Shown one piece after another: positions 28,507-37,934 of a DNA stretch of 64,000 bases (its first letter is position 1; the number at the start of each line of letters is the position of its first letter). A model generated the notes under the pieces. It was not told the origin of the DNA, ran no database searches, and was given only the letters and a program-made list of their open reading frames with translations. Made by a program: the position numbers and the translations under genes. Where the stretch lies: contig JAHDQE010000001.1 of NCBI GenBank assembly GCA_018433975.1, positions 1 to 64,000 of the forward strand, in the 5' to 3' direction. This DNA is from Ornatilinea sp. GTDB lineage: Bacteria > Chloroflexota > Anaerolineae > Anaerolineales > Anaerolineaceae.

Positions 28507-29541
28507 TTAGCTTTCGCCATTAACCTCAATCATAACTTTCATGCCCTGCCGGTTCTTGACAACCTCAAAACCCTGCCCAAGATCCTCAAGCGGGAACAAA
28601 TGGCTGATCAAACTCTCTGTATTCACTTGTTTGGTCTGAATAAGATTTAAAGCGCGGTAAAAGTCTTTTGGTGTGCTGTCTGCCGATCCGGTAATTACAA
28701 ATTCTCCATAATGGATCACATTCGGGTCTACATGGATTTCATCTTTAGGGTAAATCCCCGCAAAAATATTAAGCCGGCCACCAGGAGCTAACAACGGAAT
28801 GGTTTGCTCAACAACTCTTGCCGAACCAACCGTTACAACTGCCGCATCAACACCCCATCCATAAGTAGTTTCCTTAATATACTCGTCCAGATTCTTTTCT
28901 TTCGGATTGATCACCCAATCTGCGCCTAATGTTTTGGCTTTTTCCAGCCTTTCAGAAATAGGATCGGATACAATCACTCTCGCGCCAAACGCTCGCGCGA
29001 CCTGCATATGCATCAAACCAATCGGCCCTGCCCCAACAACCAGTTCCACTTCTCCCGGATATAAGTTTAAACCGGTTTGCCCACGGACTACGCAGGCTAA
29101 AGGTTCCGTAAACGCAGCCGCCTTCATGCTGGTACCGGGCTGGAGAGCGTAAATATTCTTTTGGGGAATACGCACATAATCCGCAAACCCGCCGCCGAAC
29201 TGCATAAATTTCGGATTGATACAGCGATTCTCGCGGCCTGTCCGACAGGCCTTACAAACCCCACACTTCACAATATAATCCGGGACAACCGGCTGCCCGA
29301 TTTCAAATGATTTCACGTTTTTCCCTACAGCCGCGACATATCCTGATGACTCGTGTCCCAAAACTCTGGGAAACTTCACCGATTGTTTCAAACCTGTAAA
29401 TGCCCTCACATCCCACGGACAGATCCCGGTATACGCAACTTTAATTAAGACATCCTCGTCTCCCAGTTCAAAGATATCCTGATGCCTCAATTCCACTTCA
29501 TTCGGCTTTTCGCACCACATTACTCTCATTGTTTCTGCCAT
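28507..29541 (-). CDS. Zinc-dependent medium-chain alcohol/polyol dehydrogenase
   Basis: The 344-residue MDR dehydrogenase has catalytic-zinc ligand Cys in TGICPWDVRAF, GHESSGYV, the structural zinc cluster CGVCKACRTGRENRC, and the Rossmann motif VVGAGPIGLMHMQVA. It resembles sorbitol, threonine and related polyol dehydrogenases. It should oxidise a secondary alcohol of the imported substrate with NAD(P)+, feeding the adjacent FGGY kinase. Part of the GntR-headed operon, with a 33-nt gap from the upstream amidohydrolase. Confidence 0.92.
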   Translation of the reverse strand: MAETMRVMWCEKPNEVELRHQDIFELGDEDVLIKVAYTGICPWDVRAFTGLKQSVKFPRVLGHESSGYVAAVGKNVKSFEIGQPVVPDYIVKCGVCKACRTGRENRCINPKFMQFGGGFADYVRIPQKNIYALQPGTSMKAAAFTEPLACVVRGQTGLNLYPGEVELVVGAGPIGLMHMQVARAFGARVIVSDPISERLEKAKTLGADWVINPKEKNLDEYIKETTYGWGVDAAVVTVGSARVVEQTIPLLAPGGRLNIFAGIYPKDEIHVDPNVIHYGEFVITGSADSTPKDFYRALNLIQTKQVNTESLISHLFPLEDLGQGFEVVKNRQGMKVMIEVNGES

Positions 29542-29574
29542 CCGTAATCTCCTTATATTCGGAAAATTTTATTC

Positions 29575-30756
29575 CTAACAATCGTTTTCAAGCGGTTTAC
29601 CTGCCACATAGATTGAATCAATATCTGTCAGGCTGGCGCGATGAACAATCGCATTAATCCAATCCCTGGTATACCTCAAGTTTCTGGTTTCCAAATCAAA
29701 AGCGACAAAACTTGCCTGCTTTCCTGGGGATAAACTTCCAAGCTCTTTATCCAGCTTCAACGCCTTCGCTCCATGGATTGTCGCCGCTTTCAGCACCTCC
29801 AGCGCGCGGATCGCAACAGAGGATTCCTCCAGACCGCGGGTGAATCGCGAAGCCATTTCCATCTCTCGCAGCATATCCGGCGCACAAAACATCATATTAT
29901 CGGTGCCTAGAGCAAACTCCAAGCCTTGCCGTTTCCATTCCGCAAGGTTTGGCAGCCCATCTCCAAGAATACCATTGCTTCTGGGACACGATACCCCCAG
30001 AACACCCCGGCTGCTGACTTCCTTCAATTCGTTTATCGGGGTATGAACCAGATGAACCAGAAAATCCGGAGACCATTTTAAAGCACGGGCTGTCTGACCA
30101 ATCCCTGTTTTTTGATAGGATTCGGCCTCGGCCGCTCTCCTTTCGGATACATGGCAGGCAAAAATTTTATCCGGGTATTCCTGCCGCAGTTGATAGACGA
30201 AATCCTCCGGATAGGATTCAATATCCCGCACTCCTAACCCATCCGCCTCCGCCAGAATAAGGCGTGCCTCCTGAAGGATCTCCTCCCGGCTGCTCCCCTC
30301 GTTCATCCTGCCTAGAATCACCACGCGAATGGGCAGGCCTTCAGAAGCCTGGCGGAGCGCCCGAACCCCTTCCAGGCCTTGTTCCCGAAAGTCGGCACAG
30401 GCAGCAATACCATTATGCAGCATCTCGACCAGTCCATGGCGCATCATTTGAATCAATTGGTTTTTTGAAAGGCTTCTCAGGTTTTGGTGCTTTAATCCAT
30501 CCGGCGGGTTGAGCACCTTCTCCATCTGCAAGTCCAGGCCAAGTTCTTTTAACCCTGTGTCTCCAAGATGGCAGTGTGCATTGATAAACATAGGGCAAAG
30601 CAGCTTGCCCGCCATGTCCACCTGCTCAGATTCGGGATCAACCTCACCGATTGATACAATCCGTCCACCTTCAACCACCAGTGCAGCGTCTTCAACTAGC
30701 TCAAGCTGGTCTCCAACCAATATTTTCGCACATGCAAAACTGATCTTTCCGGACAT
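29575..30756 (-). CDS. Amidohydrolase family protein in carbohydrate operon
   Basis: The 393-residue protein has the amidohydrolase pattern: FINAHCHLGDTG (two metal His), a mid-protein His in FACHVSERRAAE, HLVHTP, and the Asp in FALGTDNMMF. It is related to cytosine/guanine deaminase and chlorohydrolase families. Its place between permease genes and a polyol dehydrogenase suggests that the imported compound carries an amine, amide or lactam that is hydrolysed first. The start at 30756 is 6 nt downstream of the permease stop. Substrate unknown. Confidence 0.84.
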   Translation of the reverse strand: MSGKISFACAKILVGDQLELVEDAALVVEGGRIVSIGEVDPESEQVDMAGKLLCPMFINAHCHLGDTGLKELGLDLQMEKVLNPPDGLKHQNLRSLSKNQLIQMMRHGLVEMLHNGIAACADFREQGLEGVRALRQASEGLPIRVVILGRMNEGSSREEILQEARLILAEADGLGVRDIESYPEDFVYQLRQEYPDKIFACHVSERRAAEAESYQKTGIGQTARALKWSPDFLVHLVHTPINELKEVSSRGVLGVSCPRSNGILGDGLPNLAEWKRQGLEFALGTDNMMFCAPDMLREMEMASRFTRGLEESSVAIRALEVLKAATIHGAKALKLDKELGSLSPGKQASFVAFDLETRNLRYTRDWINAIVHRASLTDIDSIYVAGKPLENDC

Positions 30757-30762
30757 ATATAA

Positions 30763-31596
30763 TTAGCCCTTCGTTGCACCAAAGGTCAGCCCCTGAACGA
30801 AATACCGGTTCAGGAAAAGGGAAATAATGACCGCAGGAATAATTGCAAAAATGCTCATTGCCGTCATTCTACCCCATCCAATTTCTACAGCACTGAAAGA
30901 AGCCAGAATACCCAGAGGGATCGTTTTGGTTTTGGTCGTTGTCAGCATTAATGCGAAGATAAAATCATTCCAGGAGAAAATAAAAGTGTATAGCGCAGAG
31001 GCAATAATCCCCGGAATGGACATCGGTAAAGCAACTTTTACAAACGCGGTAAACTGATTAGCCCCATCCACCAAAGCGGCCTCTTCCATTTCTTTGGGTA
31101 CATCAAGGAAATAACTTCGCATCATCCAGACCACAAATGAGGCATCAAACGCCGTATCCAATAGAATAACGGACAAACGAGTGCCCAGCAATCCCATATC
31201 CCGAACGATCAAATAAAATGGGATTAACATTGCAGTAGGAGGAATCATCAACAATAGCAAGAAGAAATAGGAGGACGTGTTAATTAACTTGGATTTTGTG
31301 CGGGCAATCGCAAAACCTGCGGGTACCCCTAACAACAAGGATAGCAAAGTAGTCCCGGAAGAAATAATCAAGCTGTTTTTAATAAACAGCCCAACCTTTG
31401 TTTCGGTAATAACCTCTTTGAAATTGTTTAAAGTAAAGTCAAACAGAAACCATTGGGGCGGGATCGCAAAGGCATCACGTCCATACTTAAAAGCCGTCGT
31501 GATTAACCAGAAAATCGGTGTAAGGAAAAATAAAATCGCCAGAATGATTAATACATTTAAAAGAGTCTTTTCAAAAATGCCTTTTTTAGGATTCAA
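30763..31596 (-). CDS. Carbohydrate ABC transporter permease (MalG type)
   Basis: The 277-residue protein has six hydrophobic segments and the EAA loop EEAALVDGANQFTAF near residues 178-192, the site that docks the ATPase. It ends with a GLTFGATKG-like tail typical of MalG-type subunits. It pairs with the permease encoded 13 nt upstream and the solute-binding lipoprotein of the same operon. No ATPase gene belongs to this operon, so a shared MsmK/MalK-like ATPase is expected elsewhere, perhaps the one at 36838. Confidence 0.93.
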   Translation of the reverse strand: MNPKKGIFEKTLLNVLIILAILFFLTPIFWLITTAFKYGRDAFAIPPQWFLFDFTLNNFKEVITETKVGLFIKNSLIISSGTTLLSLLLGVPAGFAIARTKSKLINTSSYFFLLLLMIPPTAMLIPFYLIVRDMGLLGTRLSVILLDTAFDASFVVWMMRSYFLDVPKEMEEAALVDGANQFTAFVKVALPMSIPGIIASALYTFIFSWNDFIFALMLTTTKTKTIPLGILASFSAVEIGWGRMTAMSIFAIIPAVIISLFLNRYFVQGLTFGATKG

Positions 31597-31609
31597 ATCA
31601 TCACCTCTA

Positions 31610-32518
31610 TCATGCCTGTTGGCGTTCCAACACCATCACATAAATAATTGCCAGGGTCGCCACCACAGCCAGCAAAATATTTGCCAAAGCAGCCGCATAT
31701 CCCATATCAAAGAACGTCATCCCGACCGTATAAATCTGAAAATTAAGCACCGTCGTAGCCGAACCCGGCCCGCCCGCCGTGGTAGCATAAATGATGTCAA
31801 ATACTTTAAAAGACTGCATGGTCCGCATCAGCAGCGCAATCAAAAAAGTTGGCTTTAATAAAGGCAAAGTCAGGTACACAAATCGCTGGAATCGGCTGGC
31901 ACCATCTACCAGCGCGGCTTCAAACGGCTCTGTCGGCATGCTTTTCAAACCGGCCAGGAATAAAACCATAATCAGCGGGGTCCATTGCCAAACATCAATC
32001 AGGATCACTGCCGGCATTGCAGTAGATAGCTCCCCTAATGGTCCGCTGCCCACATCAATTCCTAAAGCTTTTAAGTAAAAAGGAATAACTCCAAAATCTG
32101 CATTATATAAAGATTTCCAAACCAGACCCACGACCAACGAAGGTAATGCCATAGGAATCAACAGGAAGGAGCGGATAATGTGCATCAGGGTTGTTTCTGC
32201 CGATAACAACAAAGCTAAACCAAGGCCCAATATCAGTTCCAGTGAAACCGTTCCGGCTACAAAAACCAATGTTGTCTTAATCGCTTTGAGGATAACCGGG
32301 TCGGAGAAGGCTCGGATGTAGTTTGCCAATCCAATAAATGTTTTCGTCTGGTTTGGGTCTGTTAATCGATATTTAAATAAACTAATGATCATTGAAAACC
32401 CCAGCGGGTAAATTGCGATTAACACAACAAATACCAGTAGTGGAGCCAACATCAAAAGATACCAGAGCTCTTTACTGATCCCCCGCCGGGGACGAACCGA
32501 ACTGATTGACTTGTTCAA
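31610..32518 (-). CDS. Carbohydrate ABC transporter permease (MalF type)
   Basis: The 302-residue protein has six hydrophobic segments and the EAA motif FEAALVDGASRFQRF near residue 200, plus GGPGSATTVLN before the last helix, typical of UgpA/MalF-type permeases. It sits between the solute-binding gene and the second permease of the GntR-headed operon. Confidence 0.93.
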   Translation of the reverse strand: MNKSISSVRPRRGISKELWYLLMLAPLLVFVVLIAIYPLGFSMIISLFKYRLTDPNQTKTFIGLANYIRAFSDPVILKAIKTTLVFVAGTVSLELILGLGLALLLSAETTLMHIIRSFLLIPMALPSLVVGLVWKSLYNADFGVIPFYLKALGIDVGSGPLGELSTAMPAVILIDVWQWTPLIMVLFLAGLKSMPTEPFEAALVDGASRFQRFVYLTLPLLKPTFLIALLMRTMQSFKVFDIIYATTAGGPGSATTVLNFQIYTVGMTFFDMGYAAALANILLAVVATLAIIYVMVLERQQA

Positions 32519-32541
32519 AAGAGAACTCCTTGAATTAGATA

Positions 32542-32571
32542 TTCCGGGGCCTGCGGTTGCAAGCCCCGGAA
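32542..32571 (-). repeat. Intercistronic hairpin after the solute-binding protein gene
   Basis: A perfect 9-bp GC-rich inverted repeat TTCCGGGGC/GCCCCGGAA around a 12-nt loop lies between the binding-protein stop and the first permease start. No T-run follows on the minus strand, so it probably protects the upstream mRNA and lowers permease expression, as in malE-malF. Confidence 0.75.
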
Positions 32572-32589
32572 AACTTTTACAAAAGCGAT

Positions 32590-33972
32590 TTAGAGATTGT
32601 CTTCAATCTGTTTTTGGGCGGCATCCAGAGCGTCCTGAGCATTCATTTCACCCACCAGATAAGAATTCACATAGGTCCCCAGAGCATCCTGGAGAATACT
32701 GTATTGTGGAATTCTTGGACGATAATCACCATCGCCCTGTTCAAAAGCGACCAGTATCTTGGGCAGCCAGGGATATTCTGCCACCAGCTCCGCGTCCTCA
32801 AGGGTGCTGCGGCGAATGGGGGCACCGTCATGGCGCAGCCACTCTTTTTGAATTTCCGGTGAGGTAATCCACTTGATGAAAATCCAGGCAGCTTCCTGCT
32901 TGTCGGGGTCAGAATCTGCATTGATGCCAATTCCCCACCCGCCAAAGCCGTATTTTGGCTCCATACCTTCAGAAACCGGAGCGTAGGTGATGTCTACTTT
33001 GCCAACCACAGAGGACATTTCCGGGTTCTCATATCCTGCCCGAGCGATACTCCAGCCTTCCATCATAGCAACATTGCCGGAACGGAAAGCGGTTTCCCGT
33101 TGATCCCACCAATAATCTGTGGATCCGGGAGGGGCATACTTGAACAATTCACCAAAGAATTCCAGGATTGCGACATTATCAGCAGTGTTAACCTTGACAT
33201 TTCCATCGGCATCCAGAACTGTCCCACCATGCTGCTGTACCCAAGCCATATAATCCTGCGCAACAGCAGAGCCTTTGGCGCCAAGCAAAGCAATTCCGTA
33301 GAAATCGTTATCGACATTGGTCAACATTTTCGCGGCCTCAAGAAGTTCTTCTTGAGTCTGCGGAGGTTCAATCCCGGCTTCTTCAAAAACATCTGTGCGG
33401 TAGTTCAACACATTTGCATAACCGGCCAACGGGTAAGCCCAGTGTTTACCTTCCCACTCACCTAAAGTCCAGGTAACGGGGAGAATATCATCCATCTGAA
33501 GCTCATCTTGATCTCTTGCCATGAAATCATCCAACGGGAGGGTATAACCATTCGCGGCATATTCCCCACTCCACACAATGTCCATCGTCATGAGATCATA
33601 GTTAGCAGTTTGAGCAACAAAATCTGCGGTCAGTTTCTGATACAAATCGGTATAGCCTAACTCATCCAGGGTAACTTTGATGCCGGTTTCTTCTTCAAAC
33701 ATTGGAATCAAATATCGGAATGCCGCAACATATTGATCGGTCATCGAAGCCAACGTTAGTTCAACCCCTTCGTAGGATTTCTCCTCTTGTGGTTGCGCCG
33801 GTTCTTCCGCAGCTGCTGCAGGTTCTTCTGCGACCGCAGCCGGTTCTTCTGCTGCTGCAGCGGGTTCTTCTGCCGGCGTGGCTGGGGCGGCTGGCGTACA
33901 TTGGACAGACACAAGCACCATTGCCAACAGAACTAAAATCTGCAAACTGATTTTTAAGTATCTGGAACGCAT
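32590..33972 (-). CDS. Sugar ABC transporter solute-binding lipoprotein (family 1)
   Basis: The 460-residue protein has a signal segment ending in a Cys (VLVSVQC), then a low-complexity linker of EEPAA/EEPAAV repeats (~residues 36-64), then a family 1 sugar-binding domain: VELTLASMTDQY, FEEETGIKVTLDELGY, DYLMAMDIVWS-like text and GFGGWGIGINADSDK. The repeats act as a spacer from the lipid anchor. It captures the substrate for the two downstream permeases. The ligand cannot be read from sequence, but the operon implies a polyol or an amino/amide sugar. Confidence 0.92.
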   Translation of the reverse strand: MRSRYLKISLQILVLLAMVLVSVQCTPAAPATPAEEPAAAAEEPAAVAEEPAAAAEEPAQPQEEKSYEGVELTLASMTDQYVAAFRYLIPMFEEETGIKVTLDELGYTDLYQKLTADFVAQTANYDLMTMDIVWSGEYAANGYTLPLDDFMARDQDELQMDDILPVTWTLGEWEGKHWAYPLAGYANVLNYRTDVFEEAGIEPPQTQEELLEAAKMLTNVDNDFYGIALLGAKGSAVAQDYMAWVQQHGGTVLDADGNVKVNTADNVAILEFFGELFKYAPPGSTDYWWDQRETAFRSGNVAMMEGWSIARAGYENPEMSSVVGKVDITYAPVSEGMEPKYGFGGWGIGINADSDPDKQEAAWIFIKWITSPEIQKEWLRHDGAPIRRSTLEDAELVAEYPWLPKILVAFEQGDGDYRPRIPQYSILQDALGTYVNSYLVGEMNAQDALDAAQKQIEDNL

Positions 33973-34041
33973 AATAATCTCCTCCTATATAAACGGATCT
34001 TTGTATTCTCTAAACCTCAGAATAGATCTGGCATCAAACCG

Positions 34042-34063
34042 AAAAAGAATGAAAATTCTTTTT
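34042..34063 (-). terminator. AT-rich hairpin between GntR gene and its transport operon
   Basis: AAAAAGAAT and ATTCTTTTT form a perfect 9-bp stem around a GAAA-type loop, with an additional GCAT/ATGC outer pairing. It could act as a weak terminator or attenuator between the regulator and the solute-binding gene. Confidence 0.45.
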
Positions 34064-34135
34064 GGATGCCCACCACAACACATTGGATTGTATATATTTT
34101 CTCTCCGGATTAAACCTCCTATCCAATCATCTTTA

Positions 34136-34876
34136 TCATCGAGCCAGGGAGATTGAGTATTTATAAAGCCCGGTATGGCTCACGACCCGATGATACTCAA
34201 CAGGCGTATCCAAATCAGAATACACAACGCCTTCCACCAATAATAAAGGGGAGTTCAATGGCACCAACAGCAATTCAGCCTGACGCTGATCAGCCGCAAT
34301 CGCTTCCATAGTCTTATCAGCGCCATAAATCGTTACCCCTTTGTTCTCCAATAATGCCCATAGAGACCCGACCTGATCCAGCTCATCTTCTGTTATCTCC
34401 ACACCAGCCGGGGGTTTTAAAAAAGATATGCTGATAGATACAGGCACATCCTCAACAACCCGAATTCTTTCGATATAAGTTACCTGCGTTCCTGGTTCAA
34501 CCAAAAGCTTCTCTGCAACCTGAGAAACCGCCCTGATTTTCTTGAAGTCAAGAATCGTGGTTTGCAGCTTCCGGCCGCTTTCCCGCATCTCTTCTGAGAA
34601 ACTGGTCAACCGGGAAAGTTCACGCCGCAGCCGGGATTGCAGCACAAATGTACCCTTCCCTGCAACCCGGGTGATATACCCCTCATGCTCTAATTCATGC
34701 AGCGCTCTTCTCACTGTAACTCGGCTCACACCGCATTGTTCCATCAATTGCGCTTCAGTAGGCAAGGCCTGATTTGCACCAAATTGTCCTTCCTCGATTA
34801 ATTCAACCAGATGTTTCTTCAATTGATGGTAAAGCGGAATAGGTGAAAATCTATCCAGATGTTCGACAGCATACAT
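34136..34876 (-). CDS. GntR/HutC-family transcriptional regulator with UTRA domain
   Basis: The 246-residue protein has an N-terminal winged-helix DNA-binding domain (PLYHQLKKHLVELI, then GVSRVTVRRALHELEHEGY near residues 49-67) and a C-terminal UTRA effector domain ending in YHRVVSHTGLYKY. HutC-type regulators repress a catabolic operon until a phosphorylated sugar or related effector binds. Its own gene has a strong promoter with a palindrome across the -10, suggesting autorepression. It heads the transport and catabolic operon that follows. Confidence 0.93.
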   Translation of the reverse strand: MYAVEHLDRFSPIPLYHQLKKHLVELIEEGQFGANQALPTEAQLMEQCGVSRVTVRRALHELEHEGYITRVAGKGTFVLQSRLRRELSRLTSFSEEMRESGRKLQTTILDFKKIRAVSQVAEKLLVEPGTQVTYIERIRVVEDVPVSISISFLKPPAGVEITEDELDQVGSLWALLENKGVTIYGADKTMEAIAADQRQAELLLVPLNSPLLLVEGVVYSDLDTPVEYHRVVSHTGLYKYSISLAR

Positions 34877-34908
34877 TTTAAGGATCCTATGAAAACCACG
34901 GGGATATG

Positions 34909-34939
34909 TATTATATTGTATTAATGTAATAATATAATA
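34909..34939. promoter_or_regulatory. Putative operator of the GntR regulator
   Basis: TATTATATT (34909-34917) and AATATAATA (34931-34939) form a perfect 9-bp inverted repeat. It overlaps the -10 and the start region of the gntR-like promoter, which suits an autorepressor site. Confidence 0.5.
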
Positions 34940-34961
34940 TCAAATTCCGGAGCTTTGTCAA
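34934..34961 (-). promoter_or_regulatory. Promoter of the GntR regulator gene
   Basis: Consensus TTGACA (34956-34961), a 16-bp spacer and TATTAT (34934-34939) on the minus strand lie ~58 nt upstream of the regulator ATG. Confidence 0.7.
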
Positions 34962-34977
34962 TATGCATTAAATAAAA

Positions 34978-35010
34978 AAGAACCCGTCGATTTATCTTCG
35001 CCGGGTTCTT
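34978..35010 (-). terminator. Terminator after glycerol-1-phosphate dehydrogenase
   Basis: AAGAACCCG pairs with CGGGTTCTT around a 15-nt loop. On the minus strand it is followed by a T-run, 18 nt after the egsA-like stop. Confidence 0.85.
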
Positions 35011-35027
35011 CTTCCAACTTCAAGCCA

Positions 35028-36272
35028 TTAAATTACAAGTTTCAACCCTAACATCTGGCATACGTTAAGAATTGTAAATGCTTTACGGACATACATTGCA
35101 TACTGTATGGCATCTCGAACGTCGCGCTGAGTCAATCCCACCGATTCAGGATGAGTTGCTCCGCCTACCTGGGTCAAAAGCTTTTGAATTTCGGAAGGAG
35201 CAGGTACTTTATTGGCAACCACCTGAATATCCTCCCACCGGTCAATGATTCGTGCTTTCAAATCTTCATAATCCTGATCCGTCATGTTAAGGTGCCGGGA
35301 TTGTGTCCGAATGATCGATTCGGCAATGCCTTCCCCGTACCCTTCATGAATTTTCTGGATTTCCTGTTGTGGATCGAACTTCTGTGTTTTATGAAGCCGT
35401 TCAATCGCCTGCTCTTTCGAAAGTTCCCGGATCATCTCATAATATTTCGCGACCAAGATCGAAGCCAATCCAACTTTGGTACCATGGAAAATTGCCGGGC
35501 GATTCTCTCTCAGCAACCGCATTTCCCAGAAATGGGAAAACTGGTGCTCTGCTCCGGAAGCAGGGCGGGAATTGTTTGTCAGAAGCATACATAAACCTTC
35601 TTCAATCAATGCTTCCATCACAGATTTAATATCCTGCTCCCAATCCTGTTCCAATACCCCTGCTCTTTGAGCACAAAGATCTCTGGCCGCCTGAGAACGA
35701 GCTGCAATTTCTGCATCATAAGGCTCATCCATCAACAGATTCGACAATTCCCAATCCGCCAGAGCGGTATACTTTCCAAACATATCCCCAAAACCTGAAG
35801 CGATCAGGTCTCGCGGCGCGTTGCAAAGCGTATCCAGATCCGCAAAAATCGCAACCGGAGGACGCGATTGAATGGTTTGCTTATAATCCATGATCGTCAT
35901 TGCAGAACCGCTGGCGGCAAAACCATCCACGGAGGGTGCTGTGGGCATGGAGATAAAAAATGACCGGGTTCGATAACTCACAAAACGCACAATGTCCGTC
36001 AGAGTCCCTGATCCGACCGCGATATAAACTCGCTCTTCAAGATCAGCCGGGAGAAGGACCTGTACAATATAGCGTTCACTGGCGCCAATCTCCTCGCCAC
36101 GCAGGACAATGTTTTTCACTTCAAATTCTTGTTCGCGCAGCGCTTCTTCAACTCTCTGCCCTAACGCGGCATATTCATTTTCATCGGATACCAGGGTAAC
36201 ATAACGAGCCCGATTATCCTGCAGGAATTGAATAAGATTAGCAATCGCTTCTTTTCCAACGTATGTTTTCAA
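35028..36272 (-). CDS. sn-glycerol-1-phosphate dehydrogenase-like protein (EgsA/AraM family)
   Basis: The 414-residue protein has the iron/zinc-dependent alcohol dehydrogenase fold of EgsA/AraM: dinucleotide-binding GSGTLTDIVRF near 89-99, PTAPSVDGFAASGSA, and metal ligands in GFGDMFGKYTALADW and in GAEHQFSHFWEM. It probably interconverts dihydroxyacetone phosphate and sn-glycerol-1-phosphate with NAD(P)H, or acts on a related sugar phosphate. It is the last gene of the 35-41 kb operon next to the RpiB-like isomerase and the FbpABC-like importer, which suggests catabolism of an imported phosphopolyol rather than lipid synthesis. Confidence 0.88.
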   Translation of the reverse strand: MKTYVGKEAIANLIQFLQDNRARYVTLVSDENEYAALGQRVEEALREQEFEVKNIVLRGEEIGASERYIVQVLLPADLEERVYIAVGSGTLTDIVRFVSYRTRSFFISMPTAPSVDGFAASGSAMTIMDYKQTIQSRPPVAIFADLDTLCNAPRDLIASGFGDMFGKYTALADWELSNLLMDEPYDAEIAARSQAARDLCAQRAGVLEQDWEQDIKSVMEALIEEGLCMLLTNNSRPASGAEHQFSHFWEMRLLRENRPAIFHGTKVGLASILVAKYYEMIRELSKEQAIERLHKTQKFDPQQEIQKIHEGYGEGIAESIIRTQSRHLNMTDQDYEDLKARIIDRWEDIQVVANKVPAPSEIQKLLTQVGGATHPESVGLTQRDVRDAIQYAMYVRKAFTILNVCQMLGLKLVI

Positions 36273-36292
36273 AATCTTTTCCTTGAAACTAA

Positions 36293-36760
36293 TTACTGGA
36301 TTCCGTTTCGATACCGTTCCTCAATCGCCATAATTTTATCCACTTTTGGCGCGGAACCCCCACCAGCAAAATCCGAAACCAGCCATGCTTCTACCAGCTT
36401 TTTAGCGAGCGCTGGACCGGTAACCAGTGCGCCCATCGTCATAATCTGCGCATTATTGCTCTTCCGGGAACGCTCTGCGGAATAAACATCAGACACCTGC
36501 GCTGCGCGGATGCCTGGCATCTTATTTGCCGCTATCGCCATACCAATCCCCGTGCCACAGATCAAAATACCCCGTTCACATTCACCTTTGGCAACTGCAA
36601 CGGCAACTTTCTCGGCAATATCCGGGTAATGAATCGGAGCAGGGTCATTCACGCCAAAGTCCACAACATCGACCTCAACCAGCTTTTGTTCTTTTAAATA
36701 TTCAATAACGGTATTCTTCAAACCAATAGCCAGATTGTCACATCCAATTCCAATTTTCAT
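36293..36760 (-). CDS. RpiB/LacAB-family sugar-phosphate isomerase
   Basis: The 155-residue protein has the RpiB fold with the catalytic Cys in ILICGTGIGMAIAANK and RAAQVSDVYSA. Two usual RpiB details differ: the N-terminal S-D-H-A-G reads GCDNLAIG, and the E-H-N-D-A-N block reads RKSNNAQI. These shifts are typical of LacA/LacB or erythrulose-phosphate isomerase branches, so the substrate is probably not ribose-5-phosphate. It lies 20 nt upstream of the glycerol-1-phosphate dehydrogenase gene in the same operon. Confidence 0.88.
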   Translation of the reverse strand: MKIGIGCDNLAIGLKNTVIEYLKEQKLVEVDVVDFGVNDPAPIHYPDIAEKVAVAVAKGECERGILICGTGIGMAIAANKMPGIRAAQVSDVYSAERSRKSNNAQIMTMGALVTGPALAKKLVEAWLVSDFAGGGSAPKVDKIMAIEERYRNGIQ

Positions 36761-36837
36761 TTCAACACCTCATAATCTTAATCTATCCATATTTTTGACC
36801 GGCTACAATCTACGCTTTATTATATCGAAATTTCCGA

Positions 36838-37914
<1,077 letters not shown>

Positions 37915-37934
37915 GAAATCAGCCTCCCTGTTTG

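Noticed and set aside
33781-33900. CRISPR-like or minisatellite repeats
   Set aside because: The repeats are in frame and encode the Glu-Pro-Ala lipoprotein linker; there are no spacers.
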